Shown: positions 1-12,296, counted from the first letter of the stretch. The stretch: DNA of 64,000 nt from Xanthomonas fragariae (GCF_900183975.1 NZ_LT853882.1:799501-863500), one strand, 5' to 3'. The notes: generated from the letters alone by a model not told the origin. Numbers and translations: made by a program.

Positions 1-23
1 TCAGGACCACGGGCACCTGGTAA
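1..23 (+). CDS. atpA: ATP synthase F1 alpha subunit, last residues (partial)
   Basis: Only the final codons are in the window. The frame starting at base 3 reads R-T-T-G-T-W followed by TAA at 21-23. The identity is inferred from position: atpA directly precedes atpG in the conserved F1 gene order, and atpG, atpD and atpC follow here. The peptide alone is too short to prove it. Confidence 0.55.
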
Positions 24-212
24 GAGCCGGGATTCGGGATGGGGCATTCGGGATTTGTAAGAGCGGTGGTTCGGGGGGGGGCTGAGGCCCATCTCGAATC
101 GCCACTCCCAAATCTTCAGATTCAGGTATTTCGGGGTTTGTAGGTGCGGTGAGTCAGGGGGCTTTAGCCAATCCCGAATCACCACTCCCGAATCCCACGA
201 GCGGAGCGAGCA
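24..212 (+). repeat. atpA-atpG spacer rich in GGGATTCGGG-type motifs
   Basis: This spacer has no convincing gene. It contains GGGATTCGGGAT-like motifs near the 5' end (about 29-54) and the complementary orientation near the 3' end (ATCCCGAATC at about 171 and TCCCGAATCCC at about 187), so the transcript could fold back on itself. The atpG-atpD and atpD-atpC spacers have the same arrangement. Confidence 0.55.
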
Positions 213-1076
213 ATGGCAGGCGGACGCGAAATCAAAACCAAGATCAAGAGCGTGCAGAACACCCGCAAGGTGACGCGCGCGCTCGAAATGGTCTCAGCCT
301 CCAAGATCCGCAAGGCGCAGGACCGCATGAAGACCTCGCGCCCTTACGCCCAGGCGATGAAGCAGGTGATTGGTCATCTGGCGCAGGCCAGTACCGATTA
401 CCAGCATCCGTTCCTGGTCGAGCGTGAGCAGGTCAAGCGGGTCGGTTACATAGTGATCTCTTCGGACCGTGGCCTGGCCGGGGGTCTGAACAACAACCTG
501 TTCCGCAAGATGCTGGGCGAAGTGCGTCCGTGGCAGGACACGGGTGCAGAGATCGACGTGGTGACCATCGGTCAGAAGGCGTCGGCATTCTTCCGGCGCA
601 TCAAGGTCAACATGGTCGGCAGCGTGACGCATCTGGGCGACAGCCCGCAGATCGATCAGCTGATCGGTGTGATCAAGGTGATGCTGGATGCATTCGTCGA
701 GGGCAAGGTGGACCGCGTGTATCTGGTCTACAACCGCTTTGTAAATACGATGACTCAGAAGGCCAGCTTCGATCAGCTGTTGCCGCTGCCCGCCGCCGAG
801 CACAAGGTGGCCCACCACGATTGGGATTACCTGTACGAACCCGATGCCGCGACCGTGCTGGAACACGTGATGACGCGTTACATCGAGTCGCTGGTGTACC
901 AGGCCGTGCTGGAAAACGTGGCTTCCGAGCATGCCGCGCGCATGGTGGCGATGAAGGCTGCCAGCGACAACGCCAACAAGATGATCGGCACCTTGCAACT
1001 GGTCTACAACAAAGCGCGTCAGGCGGCGATTACCCAGGAAATTTCGGAGATCGTCAGCGGAGCCGCCGCCGTATGA
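213..1076 (+). CDS. atpG: ATP synthase F1 gamma subunit
   Basis: Gamma is the central rotor shaft of F1Fo ATP synthase, turning inside the alpha3beta3 head on the cytoplasmic face of the inner membrane. The product is 287 residues, the usual proteobacterial length. The N-terminus ([17 protein letters not shown]) and the C-terminal helix (about 250-287, with NKMIGTL and [14 protein letters not shown]) are the hallmark paired coiled-coil segments of the family. The start at 213 gives the family-standard N-terminus, preceded by GAGCGGAGCGAGCA. It lies between the atpA tail and atpD in the standard F1 order and is presumably co-transcribed with them. Confidence 0.97.
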   Translation: MAGGREIKTKIKSVQNTRKVTRALEMVSASKIRKAQDRMKTSRPYAQAMKQVIGHLAQASTDYQHPFLVEREQVKRVGYIVISSDRGLAGGLNNNLFRKMLGEVRPWQDTGAEIDVVTIGQKASAFFRRIKVNMVGSVTHLGDSPQIDQLIGVIKVMLDAFVEGKVDRVYLVYNRFVNTMTQKASFDQLLPLPAAEHKVAHHDWDYLYEPDAATVLEHVMTRYIESLVYQAVLENVASEHAARMVAMKAASDNANKMIGTLQLVYNKARQAAITQEISEIVSGAAAV

Positions 1077-2628
<1,552 letters not shown>

Positions 2629-2761
2629 GAGCCGGGATTTGGAATTCGGTACGGCGGTGATCGGGAAATGTGGGCGAGGGGGGTGATGACGGCGAATGCC
2701 GCTGTTGCCGATCCCCGATCCCCGATCCCCAATCCCCGCCTCACAACGTGAGGCACCCACC
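2629..2761 (+). repeat. atpD-atpC spacer with a CCGATCCC tandem array
   Basis: After the atpD stop the spacer has GAGCCGGGATTTGGAATTCGG, and near its end a run of near-identical 7-8 bp units (CCGATCC, about 2709-2738) ending in CCAATCCCC. The two ends are roughly complementary, as in the other two atp spacers. No gene is seen. Confidence 0.55.
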
Positions 2762-3184
2762 ATGAGCACTATCCGTTGCGACATCGTCAGCGCCGAGAAG
2801 GAAATCTTCCACGGTGAGGCGACCCTGGTCGTGGCCACCGGCGAGTTGGGCGAGCTGGGCATCGCGCCCAAGCACGCGCCGCTGATCACACGCTTGAAGC
2901 CGGGCAAGGTGGTGGTCACCACCGCCAGTGGCGAACAGTTGGACTTCGCCATCTCCGGCGGCATCCTGGAAGTTCAGCCGCAGGTAGTGACCGTGCTGGT
3001 CGACACCGCGGTGCGTGCGCAGGACATCGACGAGGCCGCCGTGCGCAAGGTCAAGGAAGAGGCCGAGCGTCTGCTGGCCAACCGTGGCGACACGGTGGAC
3101 GTGGCCCAAGCGCAGCGCCAGCTGGCCGAGGCGACGGTGCAGTTGCAGGCGCTGGAACGTTTGCGTCGTACGCTGAAGCACTAA
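2762..3184 (+). CDS. atpC: ATP synthase F1 epsilon subunit
   Basis: Epsilon sits on the gamma stalk and regulates ATP hydrolysis. The product is 140 residues: an N-terminal beta-sandwich (about 1-85, [20 protein letters not shown] through [11 protein letters not shown]) and a C-terminal two-helix domain (about 88-140). The open frame extends upstream to 2696, but that part translates the repeat array. The ATG at 2762 gives the family N-terminus and length. It is the last gene of the operon, with a terminator at 3263-3295. Confidence 0.96.
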   Translation: MSTIRCDIVSAEKEIFHGEATLVVATGELGELGIAPKHAPLITRLKPGKVVVTTASGEQLDFAISGGILEVQPQVVTVLVDTAVRAQDIDEAAVRKVKEEAERLLANRGDTVDVAQAQRQLAEATVQLQALERLRRTLKH

Positions 3185-3262
3185 GTGCGATTGCGTGCGC
3201 CACTTTGGACGGCGCGCGCAAACGTGATAGCAGATGCACCGCCACACGCAGGTGTGGAGTGG

Positions 3263-3295
3263 AAACGCCGACCTCGTGTCGGCGTTTTCGTTTTT
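3263..3295 (+). terminator. Rho-independent terminator of the atp operon
   Basis: A perfect 10-bp stem (AAACGCCGAC at 3263-3272 with GTCGGCGTTT at 3278-3287), a 5-base loop, and a T-rich tail TCGTTTTT. It lies 79 bp after the atpC stop and before the next gene. Confidence 0.9.
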
Positions 3296-3416
3296 GGAGA
3301 TGCACGTGCGTGGCGCGGCGCACGTACACTGTGGCAGTAGGCACACTGCCTGCCTTGCGCTGTGCCGACGTCTGAAGGCGGCTCAGCAGTCACTCATGCA
3401 TGTTGAGGAATCCGCA

Positions 3417-3986
3417 ATGACCCGCTTGATCGCTGGCATTCGCAGTTACGCGCTCACCGGCCTGCTCGCCGTCGCGCTGCTGGGTTGCGCGTTGCCTGCC
3501 CGCAGCCAGCCGCCGCTGGATCCGTTGCTGGATCGCATCGTGCAACGCAACGCGATCGGCGATGCAGTGGCGTTGAGCAAGTGGGACAGCGGCAAGCCGG
3601 TGCTGGACCAGACCCGCGAGGCGGCGGTGCTGCAGAGCGTGCGCGATCAGGCGCCTGCGCACGGGCTGGATGCCGACGATGCGGCGCGTTTCTTCGCTGC
3701 GCAGATCGAAGCAAACAAGTGGGTGCAGTACGCTTTGTTGAATCACTGGCGCGAACGCGGAAGCGCGCCGGACACCGCACGTCCGGATCTGGCCGCGCTG
3801 CGCGCACACCTGGATCAACTGCAGGGCGAATTGCTCGATGCATTGGCCGACGTTGCGACAGCACGCGCAGCGCCCGACTGTCCGACCAGCACCGCGCGTG
3901 TAGCAGCGCATTACGCCGCGCGATGGCAGTTGGACGCGCTGCATCGTGCTGCATTGGTACGCAGTCTTGGCGATTTCTGTCACTGA
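3417..3986 (+). CDS. Periplasmic chorismate mutase, AroQ-gamma class
   Basis: The predicted reaction is chorismate to prephenate outside the cytoplasm. The product is 189 residues. Residues 1-30 form a signal peptide (charged start, hydrophobic stretch about 11-24, then PARS-Q); the LLGC at 21-24 leaves lipoprotein processing as a weaker alternative. The mature part follows the AroQ pattern: LLDRIVQRNAIGDAVALSKW with R40 and K55, then D64, R67 and E68, and a helix with Q96. C155 and C188 are placed like the disulfide pair of secreted AroQ-gamma enzymes. The start at 3417 has GAGGAA just upstream; an in-frame ATG at 3396 is possible. X. oryzae is known to have such an enzyme, and homologues in other pathogens are discussed as virulence modulators. 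No shikimate-pathway gene is adjacent. Confidence 0.85.
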   Translation: MTRLIAGIRSYALTGLLAVALLGCALPARSQPPLDPLLDRIVQRNAIGDAVALSKWDSGKPVLDQTREAAVLQSVRDQAPAHGLDADDAARFFAAQIEANKWVQYALLNHWRERGSAPDTARPDLAALRAHLDQLQGELLDALADVATARAAPDCPTSTARVAAHYAARWQLDALHRAALVRSLGDFCH

Positions 3987-4074
3987 GTCGAGCGGGGCCC
4001 CATGACAGAAAACGATGGCAGCGACGCTGCTTCGGTTATTTGTCCGCGCGATGTGTTCGTTGCCGATTCTTCTA

Positions 4075-4458
4075 TCAGCGATACACCACATGCCGGCCCA
4101 GAAAGAACGACACGATCGCCAGCCCGCCTTCGACCAGTGGCTTGGCCAGCCAGGCCTGACGCAGGCCGATTAGCTCGACCGTCATCGATAGCAGCCAGGT
4201 GCTGATCAACGTCAGCGCCAGCCACATCAGCGCGAAGCGTCGGAAGCGCTGCCATCCCAGACGCGCGCTGCCTTCCTGGGCAAAGGTGTAGCGGCCATTG
4301 AGCCAGAACCCGAGCATCGCGCCGCTGATGCGTCCTAGCAGATTGGCCGGCACTGCAGGCATGCCTGCAGCGGTGGCGGCGACGAAGATGCCACAGTCCA
4401 CAGCCAACTGCAGGCCGCCAATCATCATGAACTGGCTGCCTTGGCGGAACAGACTCAT
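4075..4458 (-). CDS. GtrA-like small membrane protein
   Basis: The product is 127 residues with four hydrophobic segments (about 9-31, 38-56, 75-95 and 100-120) and the GtrA-type motif GRISGAMLGFWLNGRYTFA, close to the consensus N-F-x-L-N-r-x-w-t-F. GtrA proteins are thought to flip polyprenyl-phosphate-linked sugars across the inner membrane. Here it stands alone between chorismate mutase and glmU, with no GtrB or Gtr transferase beside it, so its substrate is unknown. A second GtrA-like gene at 54751-55167 does have such partners. Confidence 0.85.
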   Translation of the reverse strand: MSLFRQGSQFMMIGGLQLAVDCGIFVAATAAGMPAVPANLLGRISGAMLGFWLNGRYTFAQEGSARLGWQRFRRFALMWLALTLISTWLLSMTVELIGLRQAWLAKPLVEGGLAIVSFFLGRHVVYR

Positions 4459-4602
4459 GCGTGCCTGGTGATCGAGAGAGGGCGCTTATGCTAACGGCAG
4501 CAGCGCTTAAACGCGTCATCACCAAAAGACGGCCACGCGGTGACGACGCACCGCCGAGACAGCGACTAGAATTTGACCATCTATTCGCTTTGGAACGTTT
4601 CG

Positions 4603-5967
4603 ATGACTTTGCCCCTGCATGTCGTGATCCTGGCCGCGGGCGAGGGCAAGCGCATGCGCTCGTCCCTGCCCAAGGTGCTGCAGCCGCTGGCCGGCCAGCC
4701 GATGCTGGCGCACGTGATTGCCACCGCGCGGCAACTGCAACCGGCCGCGATCCACGTGGTGTACGGACACGGCGGCGATCAGGTGCAGGCGGCGTTCGCA
4801 GCCCAGAGCGACCTGCACTGGGCTGGGCAACGCCAGCAACTGGGCACCGGGCATGCGGTGCAGCAGGCGATGCCTGCGATTCCGGATGCGGCGACGGTGC
4901 TGGTGTTGTACGGCGATGTGCCGCTGATCCAATCCGACGACTTGCTGCAACTGCTGCGCGCACCCGGACGTATGGCAGTGCTGGTGGCCGATGTGGCCAA
5001 TCCCACCGGTTACGGGCGCATCTTGCGCGATGCGGAAGGCAAGGTTGCGGCGATCGTCGAGCAGAAGGATGCCAACGACGAGCAGCGCCGCATCCGCACC
5101 ATCAATACCGGCATCCTAACCGCCGAATCCACCGCGCTGCGACGCTGGTTGGCGGGTTTGTCGAACCAAAATGCGCAGGGCGAGTTCTATCTTACCGACG
5201 TGTTTGCCAGCGCCGCCGCCGATTTCACCCCGGCCGACATGGTGCATGTGGCCGACCCGCAGGATGTGGAAGGCGCCAATGACACCTGGCAGCTCGCCCA
5301 GCTCGAACGTGCCTGGCAGGCGCGTGCGGCGCGTACGTTATGCCTGCAAGGCGTGCGCATGGCCGACCCGGCGCGCTTGGACCAGCGCGGCAGCGTGCAG
5401 GTGGGCCGCGATGTGCAGCTCGATATCGATGTGATTCTGGAAGGCGATGTGACGCTAGGCGATGGCGTGGTCATCGGCCCGTTCGTGCGGCTGCGCGACG
5501 TTACCCTGGGCGCCGGTACACAGGTGCGCGCGCATTGCGATCTGGAAGGCGTGGTGACCGAGGGCGCGGCAATGATCGGCCCGTTTGCGCGCTTGCGTTC
5601 CGGCACCGTGTTGGCCGATGGCGTGCATATCGGCAACTTCGTGGAGACCAAGAAACTCACCATGGGCGTGGGCAGCAAGGCCAACCATCTGACCTATCTG
5701 GGCGATGCGGTGATCGGCAGCAAGGTCAACATCGGCGCCGGCACCATCACCTGCAACTACGACGGCGTGAACAAGTCGCAGACCACTATCGGCGATGGCG
5801 CCTTTGTCGGCTCCAATAGCGCGCTGGTGGCACCGATCGAGATCGGCACCAATGCCACTATCGGTGCGGGGTCGGTGATCACCCGCGATGCACCGGCCGG
5901 CCAGCTCAGTGTGACGCGCCCGCGTCAGACCGTGATTGAAGGCTGGGAGCGACCTACCACGAAGTAA
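4603..5967 (+). CDS. glmU: Bifunctional GlcN-1-P acetyltransferase / GlcNAc-1-P uridyltransferase
   Basis: GlmU makes UDP-GlcNAc for peptidoglycan and lipopolysaccharide in the cytoplasm. The product is 454 residues. The N-terminal pyrophosphorylase domain has [15 protein letters not shown] at residues 10-24. From about residue 250 the left-handed beta-helix acetyltransferase domain shows hexapeptide repeats and the motif [21 protein letters not shown]. The open frame begins at 4573, but ATG 4603 gives the family N-terminus ([13 protein letters not shown]) and the normal length. glmS, the earlier pathway step, is 2.2 kb downstream. Confidence 0.97.
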   Translation: MTLPLHVVILAAGEGKRMRSSLPKVLQPLAGQPMLAHVIATARQLQPAAIHVVYGHGGDQVQAAFAAQSDLHWAGQRQQLGTGHAVQQAMPAIPDAATVLVLYGDVPLIQSDDLLQLLRAPGRMAVLVADVANPTGYGRILRDAEGKVAAIVEQKDANDEQRRIRTINTGILTAESTALRRWLAGLSNQNAQGEFYLTDVFASAAADFTPADMVHVADPQDVEGANDTWQLAQLERAWQARAARTLCLQGVRMADPARLDQRGSVQVGRDVQLDIDVILEGDVTLGDGVVIGPFVRLRDVTLGAGTQVRAHCDLEGVVTEGAAMIGPFARLRSGTVLADGVHIGNFVETKKLTMGVGSKANHLTYLGDAVIGSKVNIGAGTITCNYDGVNKSQTTIGDGAFVGSNSALVAPIEIGTNATIGAGSVITRDAPAGQLSVTRPRQTVIEGWERPTTK

Positions 5968-6060
5968 CGCGGTTTGCCGCACTGTGCAGGACGTCGCAAC
6001 GCGTGCTGCCCGGCCACGGCAAAATGAATGTTAGCGTCACGAGTGCTTAAGAGGTCCAGG

Positions 6061-7032
6061 ATGAAAATGCGATGCTGCTCATTGCGGGCGACGCTGGTAC
6101 TGACGTTGGCAGCGCTGCTGCCGGCTGCTGCATCTGCACAGACCTACCGGCTGTATCTGGCGCCCAATGGCAACGATGCTGCGGCAGGCACCAGCGCCTC
6201 GACAGCGCTGCGCAGTCTGGCTGCCGCGCAACAGCGCTTGTTCGAGCGGCAGCCTGCCGGCACGGTGGAAGTGGTGATCGCAGCAGGCACGTATCTCACG
6301 CAATCTGTGCAATGGACGTTCACCAACGGCGCGCCCATCCGCTTTAGCGCTGCCTCTGGTGTCGCCAGCCCACCGGTGTTCGATGGGCGCGGTGGCGCAA
6401 CCTGGTTCACGCTGAAAGGCGGTCGGGATACCGCCACCCGCCTGACCTTCGAGGGCTTGAAGGTCAGCAATTACTGGATGGCGCTCGATCTGGGCAGCAG
6501 CAAGCGCAGCGACGACGGCAATAGCGGCAACGTCATCCGTGACATGACCTTCGAGCGCATCGGTGGCGTCTACGGCAGCAGCAGCGAGGCGGCCTATTCG
6601 TTTGCGGCGATCCGGCTGCAGAACTCGCGCGACAACCGCATCGAACACAACCGGTTCGTGTCGATAGAAAACGATACCAAGACATCTGGTTACATCCATG
6701 CGGTTTATCTGGCGCGTCACTCGTCCGGAAACCGGATCGAAGACAATACCTTCACCGACGTCAACGGCGATGTCGTGCGCACCCGCGATGCGTCGGACAA
6801 CACCTACGTCGGCGACAACCGCTTCGTCAGGGCCGGCAAGTACGCGGCGTTTTCGGACTGGATAAAGCCCGAGGTCGAATGCCCTTCGCAGGGCGGGCAG
6901 TTTGTCGACAATACCGTGGGCAATGGCTATTACGGCACGATTGCCGCCACGCGCACCACCGGCGCAGACGATGCTTGCGGAGCCTTGAAAAAGCCGCGTA
7001 TCCAGGAGCGCGGGACGTTTCGGCCCGAATAA
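6061..7032 (+). CDS. Secreted right-handed beta-helix protein
   Basis: The product is 323 residues with a clear signal peptide (hydrophobic segment about 11-22, AASA-Q cleavage after residue 26). The start of the mature chain, YRLYLAPNGNDAAAGTSASTALRSL, is a typical entry strand of parallel beta-helix proteins. Later there are repeating N-x-I/F strands such as NVIRDMTFERI, NRIEHNRFVSI, NRIEDNTFTDV and NTYVGDNRFVR, the rungs of a pectate-lyase-like helix. No catalytic residue set could be assigned, so calling it a polysaccharide lyase would go beyond the evidence. ATG 6061, preceded by AGGTCCAGG, is preferred over the in-frame start at 6028. A plant-polysaccharide target is plausible. Confidence 0.75.
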   Translation: MKMRCCSLRATLVLTLAALLPAAASAQTYRLYLAPNGNDAAAGTSASTALRSLAAAQQRLFERQPAGTVEVVIAAGTYLTQSVQWTFTNGAPIRFSAASGVASPPVFDGRGGATWFTLKGGRDTATRLTFEGLKVSNYWMALDLGSSKRSDDGNSGNVIRDMTFERIGGVYGSSSEAAYSFAAIRLQNSRDNRIEHNRFVSIENDTKTSGYIHAVYLARHSSGNRIEDNTFTDVNGDVVRTRDASDNTYVGDNRFVRAGKYAAFSDWIKPEVECPSQGGQFVDNTVGNGYYGTIAATRTTGADDACGALKKPRIQERGTFRPE

Positions 7033-7197
7033 AAGGACGGCCAAAACCGCTGTCGGTGATGCTGTATCAGCACTGCAAGGTGCTCGCCGCCGTAGCTTAC
7101 GCACGCTCGGTCTGGGAGCGTGCCAAGTGAGTGTGTCAGCGATGCGCGTCGGCAAGTGCTGCGTTGCAGCAGACCCACCAGAGGTCATCGCGATGAA

Positions 7198-7867
7198 CTA
7201 GGCCACCATTGCCGATGGCAGCGACAAGGTCATGCACAATCCGCCATGTTCGCGGTTGTGCAGCGAGATGCGTCCGCGATGGGGTTCGGCGACTTCGCGG
7301 GTCAGAGCAAGGCCCAGGTCGGTGCCACTGCGTTTGGTCGAGTAGAGCGGCATCAGTGCGTTGTGCAGCACCGCTTCGATCATGCCGTTGCCGCGATCGA
7401 GCACTTCGATGCGTAGCCACTGCGCCACACGCGTCACGGGCAGTGGACATCACTGTCGGTCGGGTGGCTGCGCTTCGCTGCGGGCTTCCTAGGCATTCTT
7501 GAGCAGATTGAGCAGATTGAGCAGAGCCTGTTAGAGCTGCGCGGCGTCGATCCGGGCACGTCGTCGCGATGCTGGCCTTCGAGCTTGCGGCCGTCGTGCA
7601 ACAGTTTGCGTGCGAGGTTATTGGAAAAGCCGATGCGGCGGACGTCATCGCTAACGGCCACCATCAGCAGCATCGCCACCGGCGTGTTCTGCAACATGGT
7701 GTCGAGCATTAATTCGCGCCGCACCAGTTGCGCCAGTTCGTCGCTGCCGCGCCAGTACACACCGAAGATGGAACGGAGAACCTGGTCCTGGGCAGAGGTA
7801 TCGCGCATCATGGCCGGCTGGCTCGGTGGCGTTACTGCAATCGAGCAGGACGCGTGCCAATCGCCAA
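7198..7867 (-). pseudogene. Decayed sensor histidine kinase
   Basis: On the minus strand, about 7198-7437 translates to a histidine-kinase ATPase C-terminus: LRIEVLDRGNG (N/G1 box), then STKRSGTDLGLALTREVAE (G2 region) and LCMTLSLP. Just upstream in the same frame is QALLNLLNLLKNA followed by a stop codon and EA, recognisable as an N-box cut by the stop. Further upstream, in another frame (about 7600-7760), is MLDTMLQNTPVAMLL...RKLLHDGRKLEGQ, which fits the PAS-like input region of NtrB-type kinases. Frameshift, stop codon and a missing N-terminus mean it cannot be functional. A 148-bp repeat sits where the N-terminus should be. Confidence 0.7.
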
Positions 7868-8015
7868 TTAGAGCGGCTAACAAAACGACTGCGCTCACCG
7901 CCAGGCGGGCGCGGCCGGTGCGCGGAATCGGCATGCACTACTCGTACACTGCGGTTCCTCCGCGCCGTCCGCACCCACCTGGCGATTGCTCGCTACGTCT
8001 TGTTAGCCACTCTTA
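7868..8015 (-). repeat. 148-bp interspersed repeat, copy 1 (MITE-like)
   Basis: This block is an inverted copy of 33756-33903. Both are 148 bp long and share imperfect terminal inverted repeats of the form TAAGAGTGGCTAACAAAACG. It has no open frame that looks real; reading frames across both copies only mirror each other. It lies at the 5' end of the broken kinase gene and may have taken part in its loss. No clear target duplication was found. Size, terminal repeats and lack of coding capacity fit a miniature inverted-repeat element. Confidence 0.7.
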
Positions 8016-8049
8016 GTTGAAATCGATGAGCTTTGTGCTCGTCAACGAC

Positions 8050-8110
8050 TGTCCGCAGTGTCCGCCGACACGCTGTCCTGACACGGTCATGCGGCGGACA
8101 AGAGCGGACA
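8050..8110. promoter_or_regulatory. Paired TGTCCGC heptamers upstream of glmS
   Basis: TGTCCGC occurs at 8050-8056 and 8059-8065 and its complement GCGGACA at 8094-8100 and 8104-8110. The two direct pairs are arranged as a dyad about 30 bp apart. The block ends about 40 bp before the glmS start. It could be a regulator binding site or a stem in the 5' leader. Function is inference from symmetry and position only. Confidence 0.4.
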
Positions 8111-8148
8111 CGCTAAAATGACCTGCTTAATTCCTCAAGGGATGTTCT

Positions 8149-9978
<1,830 letters not shown>

Positions 9979-10372
9979 CCCTTGCATTATCCGGCGCTGA
10001 TGACCGGCCTGTGCCTGTGTTTTTCTATGCGCTGATCGGCAAGCAACTCAAGGCAAAGCGACGTTTCCAGAAGCAATTGCTCGAACACGCATGTTCGCGA
10101 GTGGTGCCGCCTCCCGCTGCCGGCGAGGAGACTGACGTGGCAGCGTTACTGAGGTCGCTTCGGCGCTTTCGTGGAGTCGCCCAACAACCCGGTATTAGGG
10201 CTTTCGGCCACGAATGCGACGTGCAAGATGCCCTGCATGCGCTGTTGAATAGGCATTGCGCACGTGCTGCGGCCATGCAAGGGTGGCGATGCTGTCCCCT
10301 TGTCAAACGCTTGTCCGTTGGCCCGATTTATGCATGCGCTGTAGGCGAGGATTACACAACGCAGGAGGACGT
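9979..10372. other. Intergenic region without recognised gene
   Basis: The 394 bp between glmS and the next gene hold only open frames with unconvincing composition. One plus-strand frame runs from 10011 through the following gene in the wrong phase and is treated as a shadow. The promoter of the 10373 gene presumably lies here; no terminator or RNA was recognised. Confidence 0.5.
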
Positions 10373-10846
10373 ATGCACGAGTCTTTCAAGCAAGGCGCGC
10401 CGGCCGAGGTGTGGCAGGCGCTGGTACGTGAGGCGGGGCAGCGGATTGCGCGGCCGCTGGACGAATCGCGCGAGCACTATCTGGTGTTTGTGTTGCTGCG
10501 TTTCCAGCGCGATGCGCATCTGCTCTCGCGCACGCAAGCGCTTGCGTGGCTGCATGCGCAGGAGCAGAGCGGCAGCGTGCGGGCCGATCTGCTGCGCGAT
10601 GTCGGCGACGGCTGTCTGTTGATCGCGGGATTGTTCCCCGGCGTAGCGCAGCGCCGCAGGCTCAGCGTGGATTACTTCATCGACCTGGGACGTGGTGCGT
10701 ATTCCGACGTGGCCGACAGCCGCTGCAGCGATGCCGGCCTGTTCGTACAATTGGCCGAAAGCTACCGCGACCTGGTGCGCACACTTGCCGCACTGCGCAC
10801 GCCACGCGATTGGCGGCCGGGTGCGGGCGGGATCTTGCGTGCCTGA
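10373..10846 (+). CDS. Conserved hypothetical protein
   Basis: The product is 157 residues, with no signal peptide or membrane segment, rich in Arg, Leu and Ala and likely mostly helical (for example VWQALVREAGQRIARPLD and HYLVFVLLRFQRDAHLLSRTQALAWLH). I do not recognise the family. The start at 10373 is well supported by GCAGGAGGACGT directly upstream; longer in-frame starts back to 10256 lack a binding site. A strong hairpin (10857-10894) lies 10 bp after the stop. It has no operon partner. Confidence 0.7.
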   Translation: MHESFKQGAPAEVWQALVREAGQRIARPLDESREHYLVFVLLRFQRDAHLLSRTQALAWLHAQEQSGSVRADLLRDVGDGCLLIAGLFPGVAQRRRLSVDYFIDLGRGAYSDVADSRCSDAGLFVQLAESYRDLVRTLAALRTPRDWRPGAGGILRA

Positions 10847-10856
10847 CTGGTGCGTG

Positions 10857-10894
10857 CCGGGGCGGCCCCGACCCACGCGTCGGGGCCGCCCCGG
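10857..10894. terminator. Strong GC-rich hairpin after the 10373 gene
   Basis: A perfect 16-bp stem (10857-10872 with 10879-10894) closes a 6-base loop, CCACGC. There is no T-run on either side, so it is not a classical intrinsic terminator, but its place right behind the stop codon suggests a 3'-end or transcript-stabilising role. Confidence 0.5.
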
Positions 10895-11600
10895 CTGTCA
10901 TGACCGCGTTGCGCACGCACACTATCCAGGCAAGTCGACCCTGGCAAGTCTGGACCGCAGCTGGCGTCGTTTTTGTAAGCGTCGCCAGGTGGCGCCAAGG
11001 GTTGTCGTCGGCCTTCGTGGGTTCGTGCAGATTGATATGGAGGGATCTCAATCATCCGCATCCTGACTCCCCAGCCCAGATGCCACGTGGGTAACGCCAG
11101 TTGTGTTGCCCGAGGCGTGTTCCAGGTCTGGGGCTTACGCTCGGTATCGACCTCGTCGCCTTTCTCGCTACCGCCAAACTCGCCAATGTTGGGTTCTATG
11201 CCTTGCAGCTTCCATGGCGTCCTGCTGCCAGGTTCGCTGGTCATAAAGGTGGCGTGCGCCGGGGTTGCCTTGGTATCCGGCGCGGGAAAGTGATTCTCGC
11301 GCTCGGCACCATTCATTGATTGGCAAATTCATAAGACAGAGCGCCATCAGCGTCCACATTGCTGATGAAGTACAACAGCACGCTGTGGGGGGCGGAATGG
11401 CTGCAATTGTTGGGTCGCATCCTGCATGCGAGAAGCGCCATTTTCTGAAGGTTTATCGGTAGCGGCTGTGGCCGTAGTCGGTGTTGCCAGCTTGGCAGCG
11501 GTATCCGGAGTGGCCGGCTTGCATGCGGCAATCGTTGCTGACGCAAGGAATGGACCAGTGAAATGTTCCATACAAGCATCGGATCGCATCCATCGCAAAG
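10895..11600 (-). pseudogene. Degenerate minus-strand gene remnants
   Basis: No intact gene is evident. Two minus-strand frames deserve notice. At about 11347-11570 a frame reads FLASATIAACKPATPDTAAK, which looks like a lipoprotein signal with lipobox and a Pro/Thr/Ala-rich linker; it then loses phase. In a second frame 11313-11420 ends LLYFISNVDADGALSYEFANQ, and its stop overlaps by 4 bp (ATGA) the start of a 10762-11316 frame beginning MNGAERENHFPAPDT. The overlap is typical of coupled genes. I read this as a frameshifted lipoprotein gene followed by a truncated partner; families are unrecognised. Confidence 0.3.
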
Positions 11601-11771
11601 GTTAACGAAGAGTCTGTTTCAGCTCGATCGTGTTTCCGGTACTCGCGTAGTTACCTCGTCAGCTCCCTGGTGGAGGCCCGGTGCCGGGGGACAGTGCTCG
11701 CCATGTCCTTCGCCCGCATCTTTGACAGCGCTGCCTGCAAGAGCGCCAACAGGCAGCTTGGCCTCGCGTCG

Positions 11772-12296
11772 TTACGCCAGCGGTGTATTGGAAATGATCT
11801 CCACCCAATAGCCGTCCGGGTCCTTGATGAAGGCTAGGTGCTTCATGCGACCGTCTTCCAGGCGCTTCTGGTAGGGCACGTTAAGGGTGTCCCAGCGTGC
11901 GCAGGCGGCGTGGATGTCTGGGACCGAAATGCAGATGTGTCCGAAGCCGCGTGGCTCGCTGTTGCCGTCGTGGTAGGCCCGGCCGTCCTGGATTTCGGTG
12001 CCATGGTTGTGCGTGAGTTCCAGCACGCCCGGGATGCCGGCCATCCACAGGCGACGCTCGGCATCGTCATCGGGGATCGTGGTGTCTTCCGGCAGCAAGG
12101 CGAGAAAGTACAGGCTGAACTTCGCATCGACAAAGTCGCGTGCATCGAGCAGGCGGAAGCCGAGTATGCGCGTATAGAAATCCAGTGACTGTTTGGGGTC
12201 CTTGACGCGCAACATGGTGTGGTTGAATACGAAGCCGAGGGTCTCGGCCGGCGCGGCGGTGGCGCCGGGCACGTGTTGCAGATCGGTCAAAGGCAT
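11772..12296 (-). CDS. gloA: Lactoylglutathione lyase (glyoxalase I)
   Basis: GloA converts the hemithioacetal of methylglyoxal and glutathione to S-lactoylglutathione, detoxifying methylglyoxal in the cytoplasm. The product is 174 residues, the longer version with insertions found in the zinc-type enzymes. Metal-ligand motifs are visible: FNHTMLRVKDP (His), GVLELTHNHGTE (Glu), GFGHICISVPD (His) and DPDGYWVEII (Glu). The open frame extends back to 12428, but ATG 12296 has a good AAGGAG site and gives the family N-terminus. Confidence 0.94.
   Translation of the reverse strand: MPLTDLQHVPGATAAPAETLGFVFNHTMLRVKDPKQSLDFYTRILGFRLLDARDFVDAKFSLYFLALLPEDTTIPDDDAERRLWMAGIPGVLELTHNHGTEIQDGRAYHDGNSEPRGFGHICISVPDIHAACARWDTLNVPYQKRLEDGRMKHLAFIKDPDGYWVEIISNTPLA

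Noticed and set aside
6079-7188. 369-codon minus-strand ORF opposite the beta-helix gene
   Set aside because: The plus strand has a signal peptide, binding site and beta-helix repeats; the minus frame is a shadow.
8016-8148. glmS ribozyme-type leader
   Set aside because: The glmS ribozyme is a Gram-positive feature, and the leader here is too short and lacks its conserved core; only the heptamer dyad was recorded.
10011-10622. 203-codon plus-strand ORF before the 10373 gene
   Set aside because: It overlaps the 10373 gene in another phase, has no binding site, and its composition is Arg/Cys-rich as expected of out-of-phase reading.
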